Shown in pieces: positions 26,060-34,020 of a stretch of 64,000 nt of DNA (within the stretch, counting starts at the first letter, position 1; each line of letters begins with the position of its first letter). The position numbers and the translations under genes were made by a program. This DNA comes from Pseudomonas khavaziana (lineage in GTDB: Bacteria > Pseudomonadota > Gammaproteobacteria > Pseudomonadales > Pseudomonadaceae): NCBI RefSeq assembly GCF_019145205.1, contig NZ_JAHSTT010000017.1, forward strand, positions 1-64,000, written 5' to 3'. The notes under the pieces are model-generated. The model searched no databases, had not been told where the DNA came from, and saw nothing but the letters and a program-made list of their open reading frames with translations.

Positions 26060-27463
26060 CTGAACCTGTGTTGTTTTCAGGGTCAGGGGAAACACCAGGC
26101 TGAACCGCGTAAAGCGCCCCGGCTGGCTGGTGACATGGGCATGCCCCCCATGAAAATGCATGATCGACTTGACGATCGCCAACCCCAACCCGTTGCCGCC
26201 TTCGGCGCGGGTACGGCTGCTGTCGGCGCGGTAGAAACGTTCGAACAAGTGCGGCAGGTGGTGCGCGTCGATGCCTCGACCCGGGTTGCCCACCGACAGC
26301 GACACGCTCTGTTCATAGGCCTCCACCAACAACAAGATGCTCGAACCTTCAGGCGTGTGGCGAATGGCATTGGAGAGCAAATTGGAGATGGCCCGCTGGA
26401 TCATCAGCCGATCACCCGTCACCCGGGCATCGCCGCGCAGGCTCAGGGTGACCTCTTTGTCTTCGGCGCTCAGGGCAAACAGCTCCATCACCCGCTGGGC
26501 TTCTTGGGCCAGGGACACTTCAGTGAATGATGCCCGCGCCGCCGGATGGCTGACCTGGGCCAGGAACAGCATATCGCTGACGATACGCGCCAGGCGTTCA
26601 AGCTCTTCGGTGTTGGATTCCAGCACCGCCTTGTATTCCTCGGGCGGTCGCTGGCGCGACAGGGTCAGTTGGGCCTTGCCCATCAGGTTGGTCAGCGGCG
26701 CGCGTAGTTCGTGGGCCAGGTCATCGGAGAATTGCGAGAGCTGCTGTACGCCCGCATCCAGGCGGTTGAGCATCACGTTGAAGCCTTGGGCCAGTTCACC
26801 CAGTTCGTGGGGCAAGTTGTCCACGGACAAACGGTGGGTCAGGTCTTGGGTGGTGACTTTCGCCGCCACCTGGCTGAACTGCTTCAACGGTGCCAGGCCG
26901 CGTTGCACCAACCACCATGCGCCCATGCCGATCAGGATCAACAGCAACGGCAGCGCAATCAGCGTGGCGCGCAGATACGCGCTGAGCAACGCCTGGTCAT
27001 CCATGCGGTCCAGGGACAGCAGCACCCGCACGCGTTCACCGCTGGCCAGGCGCATCAGGCTGGAGGCGCTGAGCACTTGGCTGCCATAGTTGTCGGTCCA
27101 GTTCAGGTAGCCGAGGGTTTCCCGGGGTTTGAAGTCGGTGAGCAAGGGTTCCTGGGGCTTGGCACCGATGTTGAGTAACACGCTGTTATTGGGGGCGGTG
27201 CCGACGATCGTCAGGTAGAAATTGTCATGGCCGATGACCAGGTCCAACAGTGAATGAGGGCGGGCGCGGATGGCCTGGGCATCGAGCCCCAGGGCCAGGC
27301 TGTGCTGGATCTGTTCCATCTTGCTTTCCAGATTCTTGCGCGCCAGTTTTTCCAACTCATGGGTGAGGGCCAGGTAGGCCAGGGTGGCCAGCAGCAACAC
27401 CAGGCCGGCGCCCATCAGGCTGACGGTCAGGCCCAGGCGCATCGACAGGCTGCCGGTCTTCAT
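26003..27463 (-). CDS. czcS: Heavy-metal sensor histidine kinase (CzcS/CusS-like)
   Basis: A 486-residue membrane kinase. TM1 spans about residues 10-32 and TM2 about 167-187, around a periplasmic sensor domain. A HAMP region follows, then the H-box FSDDLAHELRAPL with phospho-acceptor His251, an N-box (LMIQRAISNLLSNAIRHTP), and GNGLGLAIVKSI. It phosphorylates the adjacent CzcR. It overlaps czcR by 4 nt. Odd: residues 469-486 are encoded inside a REPIN, giving a GRGLAPDGGG tail after the normal family end near SLVFPL. Confidence 0.92.
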   Translation of the reverse strand: MKTGSLSMRLGLTVSLMGAGLVLLLATLAYLALTHELEKLARKNLESKMEQIQHSLALGLDAQAIRARPHSLLDLVIGHDNFYLTIVGTAPNNSVLLNIGAKPQEPLLTDFKPRETLGYLNWTDNYGSQVLSASSLMRLASGERVRVLLSLDRMDDQALLSAYLRATLIALPLLLILIGMGAWWLVQRGLAPLKQFSQVAAKVTTQDLTHRLSVDNLPHELGELAQGFNVMLNRLDAGVQQLSQFSDDLAHELRAPLTNLMGKAQLTLSRQRPPEEYKAVLESNTEELERLARIVSDMLFLAQVSHPAARASFTEVSLAQEAQRVMELFALSAEDKEVTLSLRGDARVTGDRLMIQRAISNLLSNAIRHTPEGSSILLLVEAYEQSVSLSVGNPGRGIDAHHLPHLFERFYRADSSRTRAEGGNGLGLAIVKSIMHFHGGHAHVTSQPGRFTRFSLVFPLTLKTTQVQCGRGLAPDGGGSANASAG

Positions 27464-28134
27464 GGACGCGCTTCCAGCACATAGCCCACGCCGCGGATGG
27501 TGTGGATCAGCTTGACCTCGCTCTGGTCATCCACCTTGGCCCGCAAGCGGCTGATGGACACTTCCACCACGTTGGTGTCGCAGTCGAAATTCATGTCCCA
27601 CACCAGGGAAATAATCTGCGTGCGGGTCAGCACTTCGCCGCTCTGGCGCATCAGTACGTGGAGCAGGGTGAACTCCTTGGTGGTCAGGTCGATACGCCGA
27701 GTGCCGCGATAGGCGCGATGGCGGCGCGGGTCCAGTTCCAGGTCCGACACGCGGAACACTTCCGGCTGCGGAATGTGTTCGCTGCGTCGCAACAAGGTGC
27801 GTACACGGGCCAGCAGTTCGGGAAACTCGAAGGGCTTGACCAGGTAGTCGTCGGCGCCCATGTCCAGGCCCTTGATCTTGTCAGCCAGCCGCCCCCGGGC
27901 GGTCAGCATCATCACCCGCTGGGTGCTATTGCGCCGCAGCTCTTGCAGAACTTGCCAGCCGTCCTTGCCGGGCAGGTTGACGTCGAGAATCACCAGCTCA
28001 TACGCATGCTGCCCGGCCAGGTGCAGGCCGTCGATGCCATTGGCGGCGCAGTCGACCACATAGCCGCTTTCGTTCAAGCCTTGCTGCAGGTAGTCGGCGG
28101 TCTTTTGCTCGTCCTCAACCACAAGGATACGCAT
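27460..28134 (-). CDS. czcR: Heavy-metal response regulator (CzcR/CopR-like)
   Basis: A 224-residue OmpR-family regulator. The receiver domain has the acidic pocket (VVEDE) and phospho-acceptor Asp51 in LVILDVNLPGKDGW. The C-terminal winged helix ends with IHTIRGVGYVLEARP. With CzcS it is expected to activate czcCBA on metal stress. First gene of the czcRS operon; the leader carries two dyads at 28221-28258. Confidence 0.93.
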   Translation of the reverse strand: MRILVVEDEQKTADYLQQGLNESGYVVDCAANGIDGLHLAGQHAYELVILDVNLPGKDGWQVLQELRRNSTQRVMMLTARGRLADKIKGLDMGADDYLVKPFEFPELLARVRTLLRRSEHIPQPEVFRVSDLELDPRRHRAYRGTRRIDLTTKEFTLLHVLMRQSGEVLTRTQIISLVWDMNFDCDTNVVEVSISRLRAKVDDQSEVKLIHTIRGVGYVLEARP

Positions 28135-28220
28135 GGGGGTGTTACCTCTAATGTCTGGAGAGAGAAAGCGCCCATTTCCGTTTGGCGGCTGTTTTCAGGG
28201 GAGTAGGAAAAGTCTGAACG

Positions 28221-28258
28221 CTGAAGTAGCTTCAGGGTCAACTGCGACCCTCGGTCGC
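28221..28258. promoter_or_regulatory. Two tandem 6-3-6 perfect dyads upstream of czcR
   Basis: CTGAAG-TAG-CTTCAG (28221-28235) and GCGACC-CTC-GGTCGC (28244-28258), 8 nt apart, lie about 90-125 nt upstream of the czcR start. They have the same geometry but different sequence, so they could be operators or small RNA hairpins. They do not match the direct-repeat boxes I know for CopR/CzcR. Confidence 0.4.
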
Positions 28259-28272
28259 ACAGTGCTACGGGC

Positions 28273-28366
28273 AAAAAAAACGCCCCAAGCGGGGCGTTAA
28301 AAACTCATCTCTTTCCAAAGGAGCTACACAAAAGCTTCAGAGATGAATGTGCTCGGTGAATAAGTT
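28273..28366 (-). ncRNA. Candidate small RNA with its own promoter and terminator
   Basis: On the minus strand a sigma-S-like -10 element (CTATACT, 28379-28373) is followed by about 90 nt and ends in a strong intrinsic terminator: a stem AACGCCCC-GC-repeat (28279-28298) and eight Ts (28280-28273). There is no ORF. The body has a stem CATCTCT...AGAGATG. No annotated gene needs this terminator on that strand: czcR begins 139 nt further down and DUF2790 is on the other strand. Predicted length about 94 nt. I could not match it to a named Pseudomonas RNA. Confidence 0.5.
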
Positions 28367-28657
28367 GAAGCCAGTATAGAAATTTCAACTTAACGAGAAG
28401 CTGGAGCCAATATTACAATTTTGATAGACGGCTATTTGTGAACAGATGTTAGTTAACCGCGAGCGAATGTAAGCTCACAGCGCGAACAATGGATATTCGG
28501 TAGTCATTTGCTGCAGATGCTGTGCAGTAACACGCTGATGAAGGTTACGATTCTGCAAACTGGCGGCCGTCTAACAAATAAGTAATGTTCTGGTGAACAT
28601 GCCGTCAGGGTTCGCTGGTTAATCTCGACACTGAACTTTTCAGTCGAGGAACCCGTT

Positions 28658-28990
28658 ATGAACTTTTATAAAGTGGCCTTAGGTGTTTTAACCGCCGTCT
28701 TATCCCTGGGTGCACTGGCCGAAGGCGGAGGTGATCGTACCTTTGCCCTGATGATGGAGCGCAACGAGAAAGCCATGGCCGCCTACGCGATCAAAAACGG
28801 CAAGCCAGTGCCTGAGGTGCAGACCTATCGCTATGGCATGGAGCTGGACATTGCCAAGGTGGTCAACGTGACGCCGCCGGTCCGCTCGTGCAATGCCGTG
28901 CCGTCGCGCATGACCTATGAGGATTCCAGCGGCAAGCTCAATACCCTGGAGTATCAGGTGATGGGTGTTTGCCGAAACACGGGCGGTTGA
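28658..28990 (+). CDS. DUF2790 small secreted protein
   Basis: A 110-residue protein with a signal peptide (YKVALGVLTAVLSLGALA, then EGGG) and the DUF2790 pattern VPEVQTYRYGMELDIAKVV, plus two cysteines (SCNAVPS, GVCRN) likely to pair. DUF2790 proteins are periplasmic, of unknown function, and often near metal-response genes in Pseudomonas. An imperfect hairpin (CTCGAC...GTCGAG, 28625-28649) partly overlaps the GAGGA ribosome site. Confidence 0.85.
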   Translation: MNFYKVALGVLTAVLSLGALAEGGGDRTFALMMERNEKAMAAYAIKNGKPVPEVQTYRYGMELDIAKVVNVTPPVRSCNAVPSRMTYEDSSGKLNTLEYQVMGVCRNTGG

Positions 28991-29095
28991 AGGATCAAAA
29001 AATATAATGAGGCCGTGGGCTAAAGCGCTATTCAGAAAATGCCGGCAGCGCCGATGCAGCAGTAATCGTCCCGCCCATTTGCCCATCGGTGCCCT

Positions 29096-30412
29096 ATGTT
29101 CAATACCCGCTTGAAACAGGAGCTGGCCGCTCTTCGCGAAGAATTGTCGAGCTTGTTGCAGGTCAAGGAGAGCCTGGAGAACGAGATGTTGTGCCTGACG
29201 CTGGATGCCGAGGGGCGGGTAGAGTGGGCGAATGCCAACTTCCTGCAGGAGCTGGTTTATCCGCTGAGTGAGATTGTAGGGCGGGCGATTGAAGATTTGG
29301 TGCCGGCTCATGTGCGCCAGGACGAGTTCCAATTGCGCTTCAAGCACGCGTTGGCTCGCGGCGAACATTTTGCCGGTGCCGTGCGCCTGATGCGTGGCAA
29401 TGGCAAGGAGGCGTGGCTGCGCTCGATCGTACAGCCGGTGCGCAGTTCGCAGGGGCGCCTCAAGCATTTTTCCATGTTCTCCAGCGACCTCACCCGCACC
29501 ATCGAGAGTTCGCGAGAACATGAAAACCTGATCACCGCGCTGATGCGCTCCACGGCATTGATCGAGTTCGACCTGGACGGGCACGTGCTCACCGCCAATG
29601 ACCGCTTCCTCAGCAGCATGGGTTACAGCCTGGCGCAGATCCAGGGCAAACATCACCGCATGTTCTGTGAGCCGCAGGAATACAACAGCCCCGAGTACCA
29701 GCAGTTCTGGAAACGCCTGAACGCCGGTGAGTTCGTCGCTGCACGTTTCAAACGCGTGGACAGCCATGGCCGCCTGGTGTGGTTGGAAGCCACCTACAAC
29801 CCAGTGCTGGACGCCAACGAGCGACTGTACAAAGTGGTCAAGTTCGCCACGGTGATCACCGACCAGGTCAACCGTGAGCAGGCGGTGGCCGACGCTGCAA
29901 ACATTGCCTACAGCACCTCCCTGCAAACCGACGACAGCGCCCAGCGCGGCACCACGGTGGTGACCCAGGCGGTGGACGTGATGCGTGATTTGGCCCAGCA
30001 CATGCAACAGGCCGGCGAAGGCATCGAGGCGCTGAACGCCCAGTCCCAAGTGATCGGCAGCATCGTCAAGACCATCAGCGGCATTGCCGAACAGACCAAC
30101 TTGCTGGCGCTGAACGCAGCCATCGAAGCGGCGCGTGCCGGCGAGCAAGGGCGTGGCTTTGCGGTGGTGGCTGATGAGGTGCGGCAACTGGCGTCGCGCA
30201 CCAGCAAAGCCACTGAAGAAATTGTCGGTGTGGTGCGCCAGAACCAGGACATGGCCCGTGATGCGGTTGCGCTGATGGCCGACGGTCGCCTGCAAGCCGA
30301 ACAAGGCCTGGCCCTGGCGGCGGAGGCCGGCACGGTGATTGTGGAAATCCAGGACGGTGCGCAAAAAGTGGTGAGTGCGGTTGGGCAGTTTGCCAATCAG
30401 CTGTCGAGTTAA
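29096..30412 (+). CDS. PAS-containing soluble chemoreceptor (BdlA-like)
   Basis: A 438-residue methyl-accepting chemotaxis-type protein without transmembrane segments. An N-terminal coiled coil (ELAALREELSSLLQVKESLE) precedes two PAS domains (about residues 40-150 and 160-275). The signalling domain carries the hairpin tip GIAEQTNLLALNAAIEAARAG (here in one conserved block). The layout of two PAS domains plus MCP matches BdlA-type biofilm-dispersion receptors and Aer-like sensors. The ligand or cofactor is unknown. It ends just before a REPIN. Confidence 0.88.
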   Translation: MFNTRLKQELAALREELSSLLQVKESLENEMLCLTLDAEGRVEWANANFLQELVYPLSEIVGRAIEDLVPAHVRQDEFQLRFKHALARGEHFAGAVRLMRGNGKEAWLRSIVQPVRSSQGRLKHFSMFSSDLTRTIESSREHENLITALMRSTALIEFDLDGHVLTANDRFLSSMGYSLAQIQGKHHRMFCEPQEYNSPEYQQFWKRLNAGEFVAARFKRVDSHGRLVWLEATYNPVLDANERLYKVVKFATVITDQVNREQAVADAANIAYSTSLQTDDSAQRGTTVVTQAVDVMRDLAQHMQQAGEGIEALNAQSQVIGSIVKTISGIAEQTNLLALNAAIEAARAGEQGRGFAVVADEVRQLASRTSKATEEIVGVVRQNQDMARDAVALMADGRLQAEQGLALAAEAGTVIVEIQDGAQKVVSAVGQFANQLSS

Positions 30413-30471
30413 CTGGTTAGCTCAAGAGCATGTTCCAACGCTGAACTCGGTTTTGAATACAACAGAACTCA

Positions 30472-30561
30472 ATGTGGGAGGGGGCTTGCTCCCGATGGCG
30501 GTGGGTCAGTCATAGATGTATTACTGACACACCCTCATCGGGAGCAAGCCCCCTCCCACAT
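30472..30561. repeat. REPIN (inverted REP pair)
   Basis: ATGTGGGAGGGGGCTTGCTC and its complement flank a centre with GGGTCAGTCATAGATG. It lies between the convergent chemoreceptor gene and the small gene at 30577. Confidence 0.92.
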
Positions 30562-30576
30562 TGTTTTGTAGTATTT

Positions 30577-30813
30577 TCAGGTCCGTGGCATGCACTCGAT
30601 GGTGCGGTTTACCACGGTCTTGGCCATTTCCAGCAAGTGCCACGCGGCATGGATTCTGGCGCGGTCATGGGGTTGCAGGTGATCACAGCAGTCCCACACC
30701 GTGGCTGAGGCGCTGTGGATCAAGTGGGAGATATAGAGTTGGGCGTCTTCGAAGCTGAGTTCTTCGTTGACGACGAGGCAGTCCATGGGTGGATCGGGAA
30801 GTGCTTTGGTCAT
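30577..30813 (-). CDS. Small hypothetical protein (DUF6124-like)
   Basis: A 78-residue helical protein resembling the Pseudomonas DUF6124/DUF3077 group: an ELSFEDAQLYISHLIHSAS helix, then HLLEMAKTVVNRTIE near the end. Function unknown. The ATG at 30813 has a strong AGGAG 7 nt upstream; the ORF is open to 30849 but the upstream part is leader. It is preceded by a roughly 200-nt structured leader in which the ribosome site can be sequestered. Confidence 0.75.
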   Translation of the reverse strand: MTKALPDPPMDCLVVNEELSFEDAQLYISHLIHSASATVWDCCDHLQPHDRARIHAAWHLLEMAKTVVNRTIECMPRT

Positions 30814-30822
30814 GGTGTAACT

Positions 30823-31020
30823 CCTATTGAACAAGGGAGCAACCACCAACGCTGCTAAACGTAAGGTGGCAGCTGTACGCGGGTTAGCAGACCGGTCAAT
30901 AGGAAAACCAGCGCACCCGAAGATGCCCCGCGCACAGCCACCATAAACGCAGATGTGGACCGTGTGCCTATTGAGTTCGGGCTGCTAAACCCGATCACTG
31001 AACTCCAGTGACGGACCGAA
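30823..31020 (-). promoter_or_regulatory. Structured leader with mutually exclusive pairings around the ribosome site
   Basis: In transcript order (minus strand): TCAATAGG (30974-30967), its complement CCTATTGA (30903-30896), then TCAATAGG again (30830-30823) including the AGGAG ribosome site. GTTTAGCAGC is likewise present upstream (30990-30981) and downstream (30860-30851) of the complementary CTGCTAAC (30890-30883). The central arm can thus pair with the upstream copy (site free) or with the downstream copy (site masked). Local hairpins support an RNA: TCACTG/CAGTGA (31011-30995) and GCATC-TTCG-GGTGC (30925-30912), a stable UUCG tetraloop. No ORF lies inside. Confidence 0.6.
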
Positions 31021-31148
31021 GACTAGCCATCGATTCCAACAGGCACAAGGCGGCGGGGATTGTCTCGGAAACGTCCTGCAATTTAAAGAGACACAGCTTG
31101 CTGGCCCTTTACAAACCATGACCAAATGCCAGCAACACCACCGTCCAA

Positions 31149-31240
31149 ATGTGGGAGGGGGCTTGCTCCCGATAGCGGAGTGTCAGCCAGCAGATGCATT
31201 AGCTGAACCGCCGCCATCGGGAGCAAGCCCCCTCCCACAT
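31149..31240. repeat. REPIN (inverted REP pair), twin of the one at 25970
   Basis: The same arms and the same centre as 25970-26059, including the non-conserved middle. It lies between the AraC gene's 3' end and the leader of the small gene. Confidence 0.92.
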
Positions 31241-31263
31241 TTGAATGCATTCCAAGCCTTGGG

Positions 31264-32073
31264 TCAGCGGCCGAGCATCTTTACCCAGCGCGATGGAGGC
31301 ATGCCGTAGGTGCTGCGAAATTGACGGGTCATGTGGCTCTGGTCGGTGAAGCCGGCGGTCATCGCCGCATCCACCAAGGGTTGGCCCTGGGCCAACAAGT
31401 GGCGCACCAGGTCGAGCCGGCGCATGGTCAGGTAGCGGTAGGGGCTGGTGCCGAACAGTAAGCGAAAATCCCGTGATAACGCCCAGCGGTCGCGGCCGGC
31501 GTGGTCGGCTATTTCATCCAGGGTGATGCTGCGGCCCAGGGCGCTGTGGATAAATTCACGGGCGCGTTCGGCAGCGATGTAGTCGAAGGATTTGCGGCTG
31601 ACGATGGCGCCGGACGCCATGCTCAGCGCCTGGGCCAGGTCGTACATGGCGTCCTGTTCTTGCATCGGGTCAATCGAGCACTCCAGGTTCTGCAGCAACA
31701 CTTCGCTGGCACGGTGCAGCCGCGGATCGGTGGACAAGCCGCCGGGGATGAACGGCAATGGTTTGCCGCCGAGAATCTGCTGGATCAGCGCCGGCTCCAC
31801 ATAAATCATCCGGTACTTGAAGCCTTCATCGCTGCCCGCGCGGCCGTCATGGGTTTCATCCGGGTGAATCACCATGGTGGTACCAGGCAGGCTGTGGGTC
31901 ATGCCACCGCGGTAATGAAAACTCTGCACGCCTAACAAGGTGCGCCCGATGGCGTAGGTGTCATGGCGATGGGGGTCGAACGCGAAGCCGGCAAAGTACG
32001 CCTCGATACGGTCCAGGCCACTGGCGTGCGGGGCGCGATGCAGCCAGTCGAGGGTGTGGGTGGGGTTGCCCAT
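31264..32073 (-). CDS. AraC-family transcriptional regulator
   Basis: A 269-residue regulator with an N-terminal cupin-like ligand domain (about 1-150) and a C-terminal AraC double helix-turn-helix (SITLDEIADHAGRDRWALSRDF in two helices, then GFTDQSHMTRQFRSTYGMPPSRW). It is divergent from the LysE-type exporter gene across 137 nt, the usual arrangement for a regulator of that exporter. The effector is unknown. Confidence 0.9.
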   Translation of the reverse strand: MGNPTHTLDWLHRAPHASGLDRIEAYFAGFAFDPHRHDTYAIGRTLLGVQSFHYRGGMTHSLPGTTMVIHPDETHDGRAGSDEGFKYRMIYVEPALIQQILGGKPLPFIPGGLSTDPRLHRASEVLLQNLECSIDPMQEQDAMYDLAQALSMASGAIVSRKSFDYIAAERAREFIHSALGRSITLDEIADHAGRDRWALSRDFRLLFGTSPYRYLTMRRLDLVRHLLAQGQPLVDAAMTAGFTDQSHMTRQFRSTYGMPPSRWVKMLGR

Positions 32074-32210
32074 GTTGACTTGTCACAAAAGGAGGTGGAA
32101 ACACGTTAACCGAGTCTGCCGCGCTTGTCTGCCTGGGGTCTTGTACGATTGTGCAGGCGTCGGCCGAGGCCTATGATCGCGGTTCGTCTACTGCGCTGGC
32201 GGAGCCTTCC

Positions 32211-32843
32211 ATGGATTTTTTCAACCCTGCCTATGTAACGCCCTTGGTGGCGCTCGCGTTGCTGTGGACGGTCGCCGTGGTGACGCCCGGCCCCAACTTC
32301 TTCAATACGGCGCAGTTGGCCGCCAGCTGTTCGCGACGTCACGGCGTGGTGGCATCGGCGGGCGTGGCGACCGGCACGCTTATCTGGGGGCTCGCGGGTG
32401 GCCTTGGTATCAAGTCGCTGTTTACCGCCGCACCGATGTTGTACCTGGCGTTCAAGATCATCGGCGGCTGCTACCTGATCTACCTTGGGCTGAAACTTTT
32501 CAAGCGCTCGGCGCCGGCGTCGGTGCAGTTGCCCGACGAGCCACGACGCTCATTGTTTTCCGCCTGGCGCTTCGGCTTGCTGGGCAATTTGTCCAACCCC
32601 AAGGCTGCGCTGTTCGTCGCTACGGCTTTTGCTTCGACCATGCCGCCGTCCCCATCGCCTGCGCTGCTGACTCTTGCGGTCATCACCATGGCGACCTTGT
32701 CGTTCAGTTGGTACACCAGCGTCGCCCTGGTGTTTTCCAGCGAGCGCATGGCCAACCTCTACAGCCGTTCGCGCAAGTGGCTCGACCGCTTTGCCGGCAG
32801 TTGTTACCTGTTGTTCGGTGCACATCTGGTAGCGAATCGCTGA
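32211..32843 (+). CDS. LysE-family amino acid/metabolite exporter
   Basis: A 210-residue membrane protein with about six helices and the LysE/RhtB opening VTPGPNFFNTAQLAA. The family exports amino acids or homoserine lactone-like compounds. The ATG at 32211 begins MDFFNPAYVTPL, the usual family start; the ORF is open to 32151 but that part lies in the promoter region. Paired with the divergent AraC regulator. Confidence 0.88.
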   Translation: MDFFNPAYVTPLVALALLWTVAVVTPGPNFFNTAQLAASCSRRHGVVASAGVATGTLIWGLAGGLGIKSLFTAAPMLYLAFKIIGGCYLIYLGLKLFKRSAPASVQLPDEPRRSLFSAWRFGLLGNLSNPKAALFVATAFASTMPPSPSPALLTLAVITMATLSFSWYTSVALVFSSERMANLYSRSRKWLDRFAGSCYLLFGAHLVANR

Positions 32844-32887
32844 CCGCCCGTGGTAAGAAGCCTTACTTTCAACAGTGAGGCCGGGTT

Positions 32888-33982
32888 ATGAGCAAGTTGC
32901 GGGTAGGGATTATTTTTGGTGGTCGTTCGGCCGAGCATGAGGTTTCGCTGCAATCGGCGCGCAACATCGTCGATGCCCTCGACCGTTCACGCTTCGAGCC
33001 CATCCTGATCGGTATCGACAAGGCCGGCCACTGGCATCTCAACGACACGTCGAACTTCCTGATCAACCAGGAAAACCCGGCGCTGATCGCCCTCAATCAA
33101 TCCAACCGTGAATTGGCGGTGGTGCCGGGCAAGGCCAGCCAGCAGGTGGTGGAAACCTCCGGCCAGGGGCTGCTGGAGCACATCGATGTGATCTTCCCCA
33201 TCGTCCACGGCACCCTTGGCGAAGACGGTTGCCTGCAAGGCTTGCTGCGCATGGCTGACTTGCCCTTTGTCGGCTCCGACGTGCTCGGCTCGGCGGTGTG
33301 CATGGACAAAGACATCAGCAAACGCCTGCTGCGTGACGCCGGGATCGCGGTCACGCCGTTCATCACCCTTACGCGTCGAAACGCGGCACGCACCTCTTTT
33401 GAGGCGGCTGTGAACACGCTCGGCGTACCGATGTTCGTCAAGCCCGCCAACCAGGGCTCCTCAGTGGGCGTGAGTAAAGTCGGCAGCGAAGCCGAGTACC
33501 TCGCCGCGGTTGAGCTGGCGCTGGGTTTTGATGAAAAAGTGCTGGTGGAGTCCGCCGTCCAGGGCCGTGAAATCGAATGCGCCGTGCTGGGCAATGACCA
33601 GCCCATTGCCAGCGGTTGCGGCGAGATCGTGGTGAGCAACGGCTTCTATTCCTACGACAGCAAATACATCGACGACCAGGCAGCCCAGGTGGTCGTGCCT
33701 GCGGCTATCAGCCATGAAGCCAGCGAGCGCATTCGCAGCCTGGCCATTGAAGCGTTTGAAGTGTTGGGTTGTGCAGGGCTGGCGCGGGTGGATGTGTTCC
33801 TGACCGATGACGGCGAAGTCCTGATCAACGAGGTCAACTCACTGCCCGGTTTTACCCGCATCAGCATGTACCCCAAGCTGTGGCAGGCAGCGGGCATGAG
33901 CTACAGCGAGCTGGTGAGCCGGTTAATTGAACTGGCGCTGGAGCGGCATGCGGGGCGCAAGGGGTTGAAGATCAGTCGCTGA
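32888..33982 (+). CDS. ddlA: D-alanine--D-alanine ligase
   Basis: A 364-residue ATP-grasp ligase joining two D-alanines for peptidoglycan. Features: the N-terminal GGRSAEHEVSLQSA, the substrate region (DVIFPIVHGTLGEDG), FVKPANQGSSVGVSK in the ATP-grasp, and the metal-binding INEVNSLPGFT. Its length fits the DdlA type; a DdlB is expected in the cell-division cluster elsewhere. A GAGG site precedes the ATG. Confidence 0.95.
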   Translation: MSKLRVGIIFGGRSAEHEVSLQSARNIVDALDRSRFEPILIGIDKAGHWHLNDTSNFLINQENPALIALNQSNRELAVVPGKASQQVVETSGQGLLEHIDVIFPIVHGTLGEDGCLQGLLRMADLPFVGSDVLGSAVCMDKDISKRLLRDAGIAVTPFITLTRRNAARTSFEAAVNTLGVPMFVKPANQGSSVGVSKVGSEAEYLAAVELALGFDEKVLVESAVQGREIECAVLGNDQPIASGCGEIVVSNGFYSYDSKYIDDQAAQVVVPAAISHEASERIRSLAIEAFEVLGCAGLARVDVFLTDDGEVLINEVNSLPGFTRISMYPKLWQAAGMSYSELVSRLIELALERHAGRKGLKISR

Positions 33983-33996
33983 TCATAGGCCCGGGT

Positions 33997-34020
33997 CAGT
34001 AACGCCATCAGGCGTTACTG
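33997..34020. repeat. Perfect 10-bp hairpin at the ddlA/toxin-antitoxin junction
   Basis: CAGTAACGCC-ATCA-GGCGTTACTG. It encodes the last residues and stop codon of the convergent ORF. No T-run on either side, so it is not a classical intrinsic terminator, though it may stabilise or slow transcripts from both sides. Confidence 0.6.

Noticed and set aside
28304..28345. Short ORF ATG...TAA (six codons) after GGAG as a leader peptide for the plus strand
   Set aside because: Too short, and the surrounding signals fit a minus-strand RNA better.
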